NCBI GenBank assembly: GCA_009692395.1
Contig: SHZG01000018.1
Span: 1-18,390 of the forward strand
DNA: 18,390 bases
DNA from: Methylococcales bacterium
GTDB lineage: Bacteria; Pseudomonadota; Gammaproteobacteria; Methylococcales; Methylomonadaceae
Direction of reading: 5' to 3'
The position numbers and the translations under genes were made by a program. The first letter of the stretch is position 1. Each line of letters opens with the position of its first letter. A model generated the notes under the pieces. That model made no database searches. It saw only the letters and a program-made list of their open reading frames with translations, and was not told the DNA's origin. Of this stretch, positions 7,751-15,737 are shown piece by piece.

Positions 7751-8850
7751 CCAGAAAAAACACGAATATCTTTAGAATCTTCTGACGCACTAATATAGAT
7801 ATGATTTATATTTAAGATACTGGCAATTTTACTAATAAATTCTACTGCGTCTTTACAGTAAACAATCGTGTTTTGATAAGTGAAGCGATATTCGTTTGTA
7901 ATATGGTCTAGGCAGGTGATAACTAACGATTTATTGGTTGCAGTGCGTAAATAATCATCTTTATTGATTGCATATTCTAATAGCGATACGTCAAGAAGAG
8001 CGATTCTTAACTCACCTTGATATTTATTATTTATATTAGTTTCACGGGGATTTTTGCTGATATTATGTGGTATAGATTCATTGGATAAAGGGCCATTACC
8101 GTGTCGAGTTTGATAAGCGCGGGTGATTAAATAAACCGACAAGGTTTCATGCCCTAGTAAGGGTAATATATTTTGTGTCCCCGTATTTGAACGTGTTACA
8201 TGAGGGAAAAACCCATAATTTTTATCTAGCAATAAGCCTTGCGACCCTTCAAATATATGATTGTAGTTATTTTTTGGTATCCCATCGGTTTTATTAATAT
8301 AAATAGAATGGGTAATAAGATCGCAGCAATCTAAAAAATTAGTGAGCGATACGTCACGATGATCCGAATAAAATTGTTTTATTAAGTTAAGTTTTGTTTC
8401 TAATACCCACGGATAAAATAAATCGCCAAAAGTGAGTGAATAATAACTTTCTTCACGGTTAATGGTATCACCCACACCGACTCCGCAACTGCCGTGTTTA
8501 TTATTATGTTGGTTATACGCTATGTCATAAGGCGTAGTCACAGGGCAGTGAGCATCAATGAATAATAACGGCTTAATACCTTTTTCTAATAATACCGATA
8601 ATTCATTAATTATACCAATGGGGTCTATGGTACAGAATTTGGAGAAATAACTGGGCGCACCTCTTAATGTTCCCGCGCCAAAATTAGAAAAAACGTGGCG
8701 TATACCATTACTAATAACAGTATGTCCTGCTTGTTGCCCACCCGAAAAGCGTATCACTAACGGGTTAATGGATTGAGAACAAAGATAATCGGTAAATAGC
8801 CCTTTACCTTCATCCCCAAATCCTAAGCCAATAATTGCCTTATTTGCCAT
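7747..8850 (-). CDS. Divergent adenylosuccinate synthetase-like (PurA-family) protein
   Basis: A 367-aa protein, some 60 residues shorter than ordinary PurA (about 430). The GTPase/synthetase core is recognisable: GLGFGDEGKG with the catalytic-type Asp13, GGQQAGHT with His43, IFEGSQGLLLD (200-209), PHVTRSNTGTQN and the TRHGNGPL block. What is missing is telling: where PurA has the aspartate-binding loop TTGRRRR this protein has KYQGELR (276-282); TTGRGIGP is replaced by SCGVGVGD (121-128); and the C-terminal STGPDR guanine-contact region reads SASEDSKD. It probably still activates a substrate with GTP but may use a different amino donor or base. It follows the VWA gene by 8 bases. The sequence is rich in Asn, Ile, Tyr and Lys, A+T-rich compared with hemE or aroB, which hints at transfer. 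A phage PurZ-type enzyme is the main alternative, not supported by context. Confidence 0.85.
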   Translation of the reverse strand: MANKAIIGLGFGDEGKGLFTDYLCSQSINPLVIRFSGGQQAGHTVISNGIRHVFSNFGAGTLRGAPSYFSKFCTIDPIGIINELSVLLEKGIKPLLFIDAHCPVTTPYDIAYNQHNNKHGSCGVGVGDTINREESYYSLTFGDLFYPWVLETKLNLIKQFYSDHRDVSLTNFLDCCDLITHSIYINKTDGIPKNNYNHIFEGSQGLLLDKNYGFFPHVTRSNTGTQNILPLLGHETLSVYLITRAYQTRHGNGPLSNESIPHNISKNPRETNINNKYQGELRIALLDVSLLEYAINKDDYLRTATNKSLVITCLDHITNEYRFTYQNTIVYCKDAVEFISKIASILNINHIYISASEDSKDIRVFSG

Positions 8851-8858
8851 TGTTTTTA

Positions 8859-9719
8859 TTATAAAATGATGTGAGTTTTTTCTTTCATAACATCAGCTTG
8901 TACCACTGGATGCGACTGCAAAGCGGTTATTTTAGCCACTATTTCTGGAATTATTTTTGCTATTTCAGCGGGTCTTTTAACCAAAATAAGATTATCTCCC
9001 ATGAGTTGTTTCCAACCGTCCATGACAGATTGTTGGCTACCCGATGAGGTTTCTTTAATATGCAGGTGATAGACATGATAACGCTCGCGGGCTTTATCTA
9101 ATAATACGCTGGCGGGGTAGTTTTTATACTGCCCTTTACCCATTATATTTTTAAGTGCTGCAGAAGGTATTTTTTTTAAAGTTGGTTCATCGCCGATGGT
9201 AAATAGAAAACCTTTTTGCTGTCTTTTTTCAAAGCAATCAGTAACAGTATGTAGCCCTGCAAAATACCACGCTAATAAATAACTTTCACCCTCATTACCA
9301 CCACCGCCACCTTCGAGATAAACATCGGTTAGCCACTTATCAAGTAATTCATCACTGGATTCAAATTGTCCGACTTGTAACGGGCTTCTGTCACACTCAT
9401 GATCGCCGATAGCGAGGAATAATAATTGTGGATCTTTAATGCCGCGTTGAATAATATTGCCCATAATATGCGGCAAGCCTTCTTTAACAAGAAAGTGCGG
9501 GATAGAACCCATCGAACCTGTGACATCGAGTGCTAATATAATCGAAACAGTATTAGGATGTTCAGTAGAATCTCTGGATTCTCGTAGTATCACGCCATGA
9601 GGATTCATGGCGTTGCTAATAGAATGCTGAGAGAAAATTTCACTGGCAGGTTTTGTGGCATAACCCAGTGTTGCTGATCTTGTTGCTCTCTCATCGAGAG
9701 AATAATCACCCATACCCAT
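8859..9719 (-). CDS. VWA-domain protein with MIDAS motif
   Basis: A 286-aa protein made almost entirely of one von Willebrand factor A domain. The MIDAS core DVTGSMG lies at 65-71 (Asp65, Ser69), after a polar N-terminal region of about 55 residues. Later blocks include FLAIGDHECDRSPLQ, a run of five Gly in LEGGGGGNEGESY, and FTIGDEPT, all of which read as well-conserved surface motifs. There is no signal peptide or membrane segment, so it is likely cytoplasmic. Start is firm: GGAGGG lies 7 bases before the ATG, inside the end of the preceding gene (bases 9727-9732 on the plus strand). It sits one base from the preceding stop and 8 bases before the PurA-like gene. VWA proteins of this kind often organise metal-dependent assemblies; the partner is unknown. 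Confidence 0.85.
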   Translation of the reverse strand: MGMGDYSLDERATRSATLGYATKPASEIFSQHSISNAMNPHGVILRESRDSTEHPNTVSIILALDVTGSMGSIPHFLVKEGLPHIMGNIIQRGIKDPQLLFLAIGDHECDRSPLQVGQFESSDELLDKWLTDVYLEGGGGGNEGESYLLAWYFAGLHTVTDCFEKRQQKGFLFTIGDEPTLKKIPSAALKNIMGKGQYKNYPASVLLDKARERYHVYHLHIKETSSGSQQSVMDGWKQLMGDNLILVKRPAEIAKIIPEIVAKITALQSHPVVQADVMKEKTHIIL

Positions 9720-9720
9720 A

Positions 9721-10086
9721 TTAAAACCCTCCGAATAAATAGTGATAGCGTTTTCTAGCTATTTCTAAAGTTATTTCAGTATTACGGATTTTAATACCTA
9801 ATTCGATGTCTTTTTCCACATAATCGGTGGAATGAAAATCACTGGCGAGAATTAAACTTTGTGCATTAGTAGGCGACAAATCAAGCATATTATCTTGCTC
9901 TCGTTTCATTTTTTTAATACACAGTTCTAAATCTTCAATTTTACGTTTGTAAACTAACTCGGTATCTTCAGCAATCGCGGTGGCTCTGTCATCACGGATT
10001 TGACGATTATTTCTTTTTAACGAACTAAAAAACGCACCTTCTGAATCTGAAGCAGGTAAATTGGCTAAATCTTGATTTTCTTCCAT
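9721..10086 (-). CDS. Small helical protein of unknown function, first gene of the VWA/PurA-like operon
   Basis: I place the start at the ATG at 10086 (121 aa), not at a longer upstream one at 10167, because AGAGGA lies 7 bases before it (plus-strand bases 10094-10099) and the extra N-terminal residues look like untranslated leader. The family is not one I can name. It is strongly charged, with a predicted coiled-coil stretch around residues 40-65 (ELVYKRKIEDLELCIKKMKR) and a second helix near the C-terminus (DIELGIKIRNTEITLEIA), ending YLFGGF. The middle has NMLDLSPTNAQSLILASDF. No signal peptide, no catalytic motif. Its stop is one base from the VWA start, and the VWA ribosome-binding site is inside its last codons, so the two are probably made together and may form a complex (inference). 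Confidence 0.75.
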   Translation of the reverse strand: MEENQDLANLPASDSEGAFFSSLKRNNRQIRDDRATAIAEDTELVYKRKIEDLELCIKKMKREQDNMLDLSPTNAQSLILASDFHSTDYVEKDIELGIKIRNTEITLEIARKRYHYLFGGF

Positions 10087-10093
10087 TTTATTT

Positions 10094-10099
10094 TCCTCT
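10094..10099 (-). promoter_or_regulatory. Ribosome-binding site that fixes the start at 10086
   Basis: Read on the minus strand this is AGAGGA, 7 bases before ATG. It favours a 121-aa protein over the 148-aa version starting at 10167, whose start has no comparable site. Confidence 0.7.
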
Positions 10100-10215
10100 A
10101 AAGGTTGAAACAGTAAAAGAACAACTATCAATCCCAGATGTAGAGCTTGGCTGTGGATTTTGCTCATAATATCCGATTTTTACTATTTGAAATAGCACGT
10201 TATTTTAATGAATTG

Positions 10216-10245
10216 TTGAGCATAGCAATTCACAACTTGTACAAT
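10216..10245 (+). promoter_or_regulatory. Candidate sigma-70 promoter for yajD
   Basis: TTGAGC (10216-10221) and TACAAT (10240-10245) are 18 bases apart, placing a transcription start about 25 bases before the yajD ATG at 10276. It lies in the divergent space between yajD and the minus-strand operon. No equally good pair was found for the minus-strand direction. Confidence 0.4.
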
Positions 10246-10275
10246 ATCGACATACACTTCACTAAGACAGCCACT

Positions 10276-10656
10276 ATGACTATTAAAAAAACTCAACCTG
10301 ATAAAAGTAAATTAGATCAAATTGTCACCGATGCACGCCGTAATCAAGAGCTGCGTGAGCAGTCTTATCGTGGACAGGCATTGAAACTGTATCCGTGGCT
10401 ATGTGGACGCTGTGCGCGGGAGTTTACTCATAAGACGCTGGCGGAATTAACAGTGCATCATAAAAATCATAATCACGATGATAATCCGACCGATGGTAGC
10501 AATTGGGAGTTATTGTGCTTGTATTGCCACGACAATGAACATTCTCGTTATGAAGAAACGCGCTTTGGTAGTGCAAAAACCAGTCAATCCAGTAGCCCGG
10601 AGGCAACACATAATCCGTTTGCTGACCTTAAAAGTTTGTTGAGCAGTAAGAAATAA
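10276..10656 (+). CDS. yajD: YajD-type HNH nuclease family protein
   Basis: A 126-aa protein matching E. coli YajD over nearly its full length. I start at 10276 (MTIKKTQ); 43 extra upstream codons are open but hydrophobic and unlike YajD. The HNH fold is visible: YPWLCGRCAREF with a CxxC zinc pair at 43/46, LTVHHKNHNHDDNP with His61-His62 (the HNH His), then GSNWELLCLYCHDNEHS with the second CxxC at 81/84 and the trailing His. The tail NPFADLKSLL is the YajD signature. Members are predicted small nucleases, but the biological role is unsettled. It converges on rnhA with 3 bases between the stops. Confidence 0.92.
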   Translation: MTIKKTQPDKSKLDQIVTDARRNQELREQSYRGQALKLYPWLCGRCAREFTHKTLAELTVHHKNHNHDDNPTDGSNWELLCLYCHDNEHSRYEETRFGSAKTSQSSSPEATHNPFADLKSLLSSKK

Positions 10657-10659
10657 CAG

Positions 10660-11094
10660 CTATAAAGTGTCAATGCCTAAATTAGCCAGTGCGTCAGCTC
10701 TGTCATTGCCTTTATTGCCTGAATGACCTTTTACCCATTTCCATTCAATGTCATGCTGGGCAATGGCGGCATCTAAGCGTTGCCATAAATCGACGTTTTT
10801 CACAGGGTGTTTAGCGGCGGTTTTCCAACCGCGTTTTTTCCAGTTGGGCATCCATTCGGTGATACCTTTTAGCACATAGCTAGAATCGCTATAAAGCTCT
10901 ACAGTACAGGGTTTGGTGAGGGCTTCTAAGGCTTGAATGGCTGCCATTAATTCCATGCGGTTATTGGTCGTCTCTTTATCACCGCCACATAATTCTTTTA
11001 CTTTGCCTTTATAGCTGAGAATAACACCCCAACCGCCGACACCAGGGTTGCCACGACACGCGCCATCGGTATAAATAATGACTGATTCAATCAT
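10660..11094 (-). CDS. rnhA: Ribonuclease HI
   Basis: Cytoplasmic endonuclease that cuts the RNA strand of RNA-DNA hybrids, using two metal ions. At 144 aa it is slightly shorter than the E. coli enzyme (155). All four catalytic carboxylates fall at the E. coli numbering: Asp10 (YTDGACRGNPG), Glu48 (NNRMELMAA), Asp70 (LYSDSSYV) and Asp134 (GNDRADALA); the loop His124 is in KGHSGN. The basic substrate-binding helix region is present (NWKKRGWKT). Its start overlaps the end of the methyltransferase gene by 8 bases, so the two are coupled; this pairing is the usual gammaproteobacterial order. Confidence 0.97.
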   Translation of the reverse strand: MIESVIIYTDGACRGNPGVGGWGVILSYKGKVKELCGGDKETTNNRMELMAAIQALEALTKPCTVELYSDSSYVLKGITEWMPNWKKRGWKTAAKHPVKNVDLWQRLDAAIAQHDIEWKWVKGHSGNKGNDRADALANLGIDTL

Positions 11095-11806
11095 GTTTTT
11101 TTGTCCACGCAGAAGGAGTGAGTGTGTTGGCTAACACCAAAGAATGCTGTCCATTTTTCACGGGGCTTAAGGGAATTAATTGATAACGCCGTTTTATGGC
11201 TTTAATCGCATAAGCCGTGGCAAATAGTGAGTGTCTGCTGGTTACATATTGACCATTTTTAGACTTAACACTGTCTAAACCAAACTCTGAACAGCTGGTT
11301 ACTTCAAAATTTAATAGCTTTAACCAATCTAAAATTCTAGCGCGTGATATGAAATGCCCAGACCATGAGTCAGCCAGTTTTTTATCCCACAAATACTGAT
11401 ACCACACCCACACACACAGCGGATTAAAATTTAATATTACCAATAAACCTTCTGGTTTCAATACGCGCTCTACTTCCCGCATAGTTTGAAAACGTTGGGC
11501 ATCAAATTCTAATAAATGCGGCATAATAACCATATCGACACTATCGTTTTGTAAGGGTAGATGATGCGCTTTTGCCTGAATTTTTCTTGCTGCGTTATAG
11601 CCCAGTTTTTTGGCATCGAGTACCGTATAATTTTGGTATAAGGTGCAGTCAATAAATTCATTTTCCCATCCTAAACCCCCAATCTGTAACACGATTTGTT
11701 GACAGCTGACGGTAATAGAACGCCGTAAATCGTCAGCTTCAAGCTGTTGTAATAACTTACCCCTAGGGGTTTGATACCAAGAAAACAAGAAATTTCGTTT
11801 CATCAA
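11087..11806 (-). CDS. Class I SAM-dependent methyltransferase, YafS-like
   Basis: A 239-aa protein of the YafS type, identified by position and pattern: it precedes rnhA and is divergent from mltD, as YafS is in E. coli. The SAM-binding motif I is degenerate (VLQIGGLGWENEF), but the post-I region LPLQNDSVDMVIMPHLLEF, the MREVERVLKPEGLLVILNFNP block and the aromatic tail of a Methyltransf_11-like domain are clear. The substrate is unknown. Two adjacent start codons (11806 and 11803) are possible. The 91-base space to mltD carries the promoter(s) for both directions. The gene gloB, which lies in this neighbourhood in E. coli, is not found here. Confidence 0.8.
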   Translation of the reverse strand: MMKRNFLFSWYQTPRGKLLQQLEADDLRRSITVSCQQIVLQIGGLGWENEFIDCTLYQNYTVLDAKKLGYNAARKIQAKAHHLPLQNDSVDMVIMPHLLEFDAQRFQTMREVERVLKPEGLLVILNFNPLCVWVWYQYLWDKKLADSWSGHFISRARILDWLKLLNFEVTSCSEFGLDSVKSKNGQYVTSRHSLFATAYAIKAIKRRYQLIPLSPVKNGQHSLVLANTLTPSAWTKKHD

Positions 11807-11853
11807 TTAATCCAACAATTCATCATGTTAATGATTTTCAGTAAAAACACCGC

Positions 11854-11859
11854 TATAAT
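11854..11859 (+). promoter_or_regulatory. Candidate -10 element for mltD
   Basis: A perfect TATAAT 38 bases before the mltD ATG. No good -35 hexamer at the usual distance was found (the best, TTAATG at 11828-11833, is about 20 bases away), so the promoter may depend on an activator or be weak. AAGGG at 11883-11887 is the likely ribosome-binding site. Confidence 0.35.
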
Positions 11860-11897
11860 CAAGGCTATTCAACTATATTCGCAAGGGCTTAAAGATA

Positions 11898-13481
11898 ATG
11901 TATGTTAATTCTAACAGGTCGATTAATTTTTTATTAATGTCCATGTCTTTAATCGTTGCTGGCTGCGCAGCAACGCCCACAGCACCGATCAGTTACACTG
12001 ACAAATCGCCGATTAACTTTACTCAAAATAAAAAACTAGAATACACCATTCGCAAAGCGGTTGATGGTCGTCTTAAAACTGCCCAAGCCCATAAAAATAC
12101 CGTTTGGGAGCGATTGTTATCGTTGTATTCCCTGCCTGATATTAATAATGAGCGCGTAGAGCGACAATTAAACTGGTATTTAGATCACCCCGCCTATATT
12201 GCCAGAATTCAGCAACGTGCTGAACCTTATTTACATCTTATTCTCGATGAAATCGAAGCTAATAAAATTCCAGGGGAATTAGCATTATTACCCGTGGTTG
12301 AAAGTGCCTTTATTCCCGATGCGTATTCAAAAGCCGATGCGTCTGGGCTGTGGCAATTTATTCCTGATACAGGAAAATTATACGGTCTGCAACAAGACTC
12401 ATGGTATGACGGTCGCCGTGATATTCTCGATTCCACTCAAGCGGCCACTGCGTTTCTTAAAGATTTAGGTGAAACGTTTAACGGTGATTGGTGTCTTGCC
12501 TTAGCCTCCTACAACTGGGGTCAAGGTAACGTTTGGAAGGCAATAGAAAAAAATGAAAACCAAAGCCTAGCGACTGACTATTGGTCATTAGACGTACCTA
12601 GAGAAACCGCTGATTATGTGCCTCGTCTCATTGCCATCGCTAAGTTATTTGCTAATGCGGAAGACTACAATATGCATTTAAACGATATACCTAATAAACC
12701 GTATCTTGAAGTTGTTGATATTGAGTCGCCACTGGATTTGCAAAAAGCAGCCGAATTAGCCAGTATGCCACTAGATAAATTCATGAAATTAAATCCTGGT
12801 TTTAGCCGTGCAAGTACCGCCCCTCAAGGGCCGCATCGTTTATTAATGCCTGTTGAAAAAGTTGCCTTATTTAAATCCAGTTTAGCCCAACTGCCTTTTG
12901 AAGAGCGCGTTGATCAAACTCAAATTATTAGAGAACAAGAAGAGCGCGCAGAAAGATTGGCTCGCGTAGAGCAACAAAAAGCAGACAGAGCAGAAAGAGT
13001 TGTAGCGCAAACACGTCAAAAAGCGTCACAAGGCATTCCTAGCAAATACAAAGTTAAATCAGGCGAAACTTTGACAGCGATTGCCGCTAGAAATAACACC
13101 ACAGTACAAGCATTACTTAAAGCCACCCCTTCAACTGGCAAAGAAGTACGTTCAGGTATAGTGTTAAAAATGCCTTCGGGTATTACAAAAGACGAGCTTA
13201 TTCAATGGACAGCAAAAGCAGCTAAAAACAAAGCTGACAATGTCAAAGTGGCTAACACGAAAAACGCTTCTTTAAGTAGTAGTAAAAAATCGTTAGAAAG
13301 CAATAAGACAAGCTCAAAAGTCACACTAGCTTCGAATAAAAAACCAATCAGTAAAACAGTTGCCGTTAGTAGCGTGGCATTGAGTAAATCGCAAAATTCT
13401 CGCAAAGCGAATCTTGTTATAGCAAAAGCAGATGTAACGACAAACAGCCGTACTACCAGCAAAAAACTTAAAAAGGTTTAG
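11898..13481 (+). CDS. mltD: Membrane-bound lytic murein transglycosylase D (lipoprotein)
   Basis: Periplasmic lipoprotein that cleaves the MurNAc-GlcNAc bond of peptidoglycan, giving 1,6-anhydro ends. The N-terminus has a lipobox VAGC, so Cys23 is the lipidated residue. The SLT domain has catalytic Glu135 in LPVVESAFIPDAYS, then ASGLWQFIPDTGKLYGL and LASYNWGQGNVWKAI. After a spacer that resembles a decayed LysM (about 268-325) come a charged coiled-coil (about 340-376) and a single clear LysM domain, YKVKSGETLTAIAARNN, at about 383-427. The last 100 residues are Lys/Ser/Thr/Asn-rich and low-complexity. MltD from E. coli has more than one LysM. A long perfect palindrome follows 5 bases after the stop. 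Confidence 0.93.
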   Translation: MYVNSNRSINFLLMSMSLIVAGCAATPTAPISYTDKSPINFTQNKKLEYTIRKAVDGRLKTAQAHKNTVWERLLSLYSLPDINNERVERQLNWYLDHPAYIARIQQRAEPYLHLILDEIEANKIPGELALLPVVESAFIPDAYSKADASGLWQFIPDTGKLYGLQQDSWYDGRRDILDSTQAATAFLKDLGETFNGDWCLALASYNWGQGNVWKAIEKNENQSLATDYWSLDVPRETADYVPRLIAIAKLFANAEDYNMHLNDIPNKPYLEVVDIESPLDLQKAAELASMPLDKFMKLNPGFSRASTAPQGPHRLLMPVEKVALFKSSLAQLPFEERVDQTQIIREQEERAERLARVEQQKADRAERVVAQTRQKASQGIPSKYKVKSGETLTAIAARNNTTVQALLKATPSTGKEVRSGIVLKMPSGITKDELIQWTAKAAKNKADNVKVANTKNASLSSSKKSLESNKTSSKVTLASNKKPISKTVAVSSVALSKSQNSRKANLVIAKADVTTNSRTTSKKLKKV

Positions 13482-13486
13482 TTAAA

Positions 13487-13523
13487 TCCTGTAGAGACGT
13501 TGCAGTGCAACGTCTCTACAGGA
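13487..13523. repeat. 37-bp perfect palindrome (18-bp arms)
   Basis: TCCTGTAGAGACGTTGCA is followed by one G and its exact reverse complement TGCAACGTCTCTACAGGA. As a hairpin it gives a 17-bp stem with a 3-base loop. It lies between the convergent ends of mltD (stop 13479-13481) and the solute-binding protein gene, so it can act as a terminator in both directions, though there is no T-run. Its GTAGAGACGTTGCA core resembles dispersed palindromic repeats I know from cyanobacteria and other genomes, so a mobile MITE/REP-like origin is possible (from memory, not checked). Confidence 0.9.
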
Positions 13524-13535
13524 CACTTGCTAGGT

Positions 13536-15680
13536 TTAATCCGTTTTATGCTTGCGGCGGCGATAGGCTTTAACCGCAGGCATTAGCAACACCACCAACC
13601 CAGCAGCACCTAGCAATAACGGCCAAGCTATCGGCTGATTCCATTGCTGTCTTGTTTCAGCTCTAGCCACTGTATCAATCCGCGTATATTTAAGCTGATT
13701 ATTCGCCATCAAATTAGGTTTTATATTTTTATACCAATCATGAAACAGCAAAAAATTCTTGGGATGAAAACCCAGTAACCACGGCACATCATGACGTACA
13801 ACCTCTTGTAATTGCTGAATTAATTGATAACGTTGCTCGCTGTTATCCATATTACGCATTTGTTCAAATAAACGGTCAAACTCTGAATTTTTATAATTGC
13901 TAGCATTTTCACCGCTGAATTGCACTTTAGAATGCGGGCCATACAATAAAAATAAGAAATTTTCAGGGTCGGGGTAATCCGCATTCCAGCCTAAAAAGAA
14001 TAATTGCGCATTGCCAATACGCAGTTTTTCTTGAAACCGATTGTAATCAGTCGCACGAACTACCAGTTTAATGCCTAGCTTATCAAATTGTTTGCGGTAC
14101 CAATTCATGCGAGGGCGGTCATCAACATTCACCGCCGTGGTATCAAAATACAAAATCAACGGTTCTTTTGTTTTTGGGTCTATTCCGTTTTCATAACCTG
14201 CCTCGGTCATTAATGTTTTAGCTTCACTGATGTTTTTACGTTGCGCTTTGCCGTCTTTCCAGTTGTAAACATAATGATTTATGCCTGCCTCTCCTTCGGC
14301 AAAACCATAAATACTGGGTGGCAACACGCCTTGTGCTGATACTCCGCGCCCATTCATAAAAATAGCAATATATTCTTCACAATCCACCGCAATGGCGATG
14401 GCAAGTCTTAATTTTCTGGCTTGCTCACTACTCCCGCCGACGGTGGCATCGAGCATATTAAAGCCAAGATAATAATTAGACGTGGTGACAGCGGTTTGTA
14501 ATTGAATGCCTTTTTCCTGCATGACCTCGGTGAGTCGTGCGCCGCCACTGCCCGTAAATTGAATGGCTTGATCGAAACTATCGGAAGCAATGCCTGATAA
14601 ATCGTAATAGCCTTGTAAAAACTTAGTCCAATAGGGAATGGTTTCTTTTTCCAGCATAAAAACCACTTTGTCTATGAACGGCAAGGGTTTGCCTGCATCC
14701 GTTAATAAACCATTAGCACGGTCTTCGGGTTCACCTTCACTGGGATAGCTTTCACCGTGAAACAGCGGATTTTTTAACAAAATCATGCGCCGATTGGGAT
14801 TGTTTTCGGCTAATAAATACGCACCCGTGCCGACAGGAAACCAGTCCAGTGTGATATTTTTATCGGCTAAGCCTGCTTGATCGTAAAACGCATCAGCTTC
14901 CCACGGCATCGGCGCAAAAAATGGCATCGCTAGCCAAAATATAAATTGCGGGTATTTACCTTTAATTCGCACACGATAGCTATAAGGGTTAAGCACTTCT
15001 AGGCCTGCCATCTGCTGGTCTTTCAGTGCTGTTTTGGGTTTATCTGCCACTTTTTTTGCAAAATCATCAAAATCAACGATGTAATTTTTCATCACTTCAG
15101 CAATCGGCGATTGCAGTTTAGGATAGGCTAATCGCTTAATTTGATAGACAAAATCATCAGCGACCAACTCGCGTGATCCTGAGTCTTTAAAATCAGTCAA
15201 GCTATGCAGTAACTCCAGCTGCATAGGACTTAATTGATGATACGCATATGCACCCTCGGCATTTTTAGCGAACGCAGGATGAGGTTGATAGTTACTGTGC
15301 GGTTTAATGTCAATAATGTAATCAGTAAAGACAATCTCACTGTCTGCCGCGCCTTGCTTTAACGGTTCGCCTTTGGCATTCAAATACTGAATATCGGGCA
15401 TTTTACTCGCTGCTAAGGGAATGAGCTGATAAGGTCGTTTTAAATAATGATATTGAAAGGGCGGCTCATAAATTTGTCCAATAATGGCGTATTCATTAGA
15501 GCTGTATGCGACCGCTGGGTCTAAATGTTTGGGACGTTCAGAAAACGATTCGTATAAAACCGAGCGATTGCCTTCGTCTTCTGCGTAAGGATTATTAAGT
15601 TGCGTTGCCTCCCATGCCGTATGGGGAAAGGAAGCAACCAGTGATACACAGAGCGGAAGTAGAGCTTTGTAAATTTGCAT
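13536..15680 (-). CDS. Membrane-anchored family-5 (peptide-type) extracellular solute-binding protein
   Basis: A 714-aa SBP_bac_5-type protein: signal peptide at the N-terminus (LLPLCVSLVASF), then the family opening SVLYESFSERPKHLDPA, a long two-lobed body, and the closing block LFFLGWNADYPDPENFLFLLYGP. Such proteins deliver oligopeptides, or in some cases nickel or other ligands, to an ABC permease. Unusual features: it is longer than typical members (about 500-600), and it ends in a transmembrane helix (PLLLGAAGLVVLLMPAVKAY) with a basic tail RRRKHKTD, so it is anchored at both ends' side of the inner membrane rather than free. No permease or ATPase subunit is in the window. The ribosome-binding site is weak. 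Ligand not determinable. Confidence 0.88.
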   Translation of the reverse strand: MQIYKALLPLCVSLVASFPHTAWEATQLNNPYAEDEGNRSVLYESFSERPKHLDPAVAYSSNEYAIIGQIYEPPFQYHYLKRPYQLIPLAASKMPDIQYLNAKGEPLKQGAADSEIVFTDYIIDIKPHSNYQPHPAFAKNAEGAYAYHQLSPMQLELLHSLTDFKDSGSRELVADDFVYQIKRLAYPKLQSPIAEVMKNYIVDFDDFAKKVADKPKTALKDQQMAGLEVLNPYSYRVRIKGKYPQFIFWLAMPFFAPMPWEADAFYDQAGLADKNITLDWFPVGTGAYLLAENNPNRRMILLKNPLFHGESYPSEGEPEDRANGLLTDAGKPLPFIDKVVFMLEKETIPYWTKFLQGYYDLSGIASDSFDQAIQFTGSGGARLTEVMQEKGIQLQTAVTTSNYYLGFNMLDATVGGSSEQARKLRLAIAIAVDCEEYIAIFMNGRGVSAQGVLPPSIYGFAEGEAGINHYVYNWKDGKAQRKNISEAKTLMTEAGYENGIDPKTKEPLILYFDTTAVNVDDRPRMNWYRKQFDKLGIKLVVRATDYNRFQEKLRIGNAQLFFLGWNADYPDPENFLFLLYGPHSKVQFSGENASNYKNSEFDRLFEQMRNMDNSEQRYQLIQQLQEVVRHDVPWLLGFHPKNFLLFHDWYKNIKPNLMANNQLKYTRIDTVARAETRQQWNQPIAWPLLLGAAGLVVLLMPAVKAYRRRKHKTD

Positions 15681-15737
15681 TTTATTATCAATGAGAGCGT
15701 GAAATGGCGTGGCAAATTGGTAGTAATAACGCTCAAG

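Noticed and set aside
7747..8850. PurA-like gene as part of a diaminopurine (Z-genome) pathway with an HD phosphohydrolase, as in some phages
   Set aside because: The HD domain here is of the COG4339 type fused to CoaD, not a stand-alone dATP hydrolase, there is no polymerase or MazZ-like gene, and the flanks are chromosomal housekeeping genes. The Asp in the P-loop is also kept.
10087..10167. N-terminal extension of the small helical protein to 10167
   Set aside because: A strong AGAGGA site and ATG at 10086 give a better start, and the extra residues look like leader sequence.
10147..10275. N-terminal extension of yajD from 10147
   Set aside because: The added residues do not match YajD, and a promoter-like TTGAGC/TACAAT pair lies within them.
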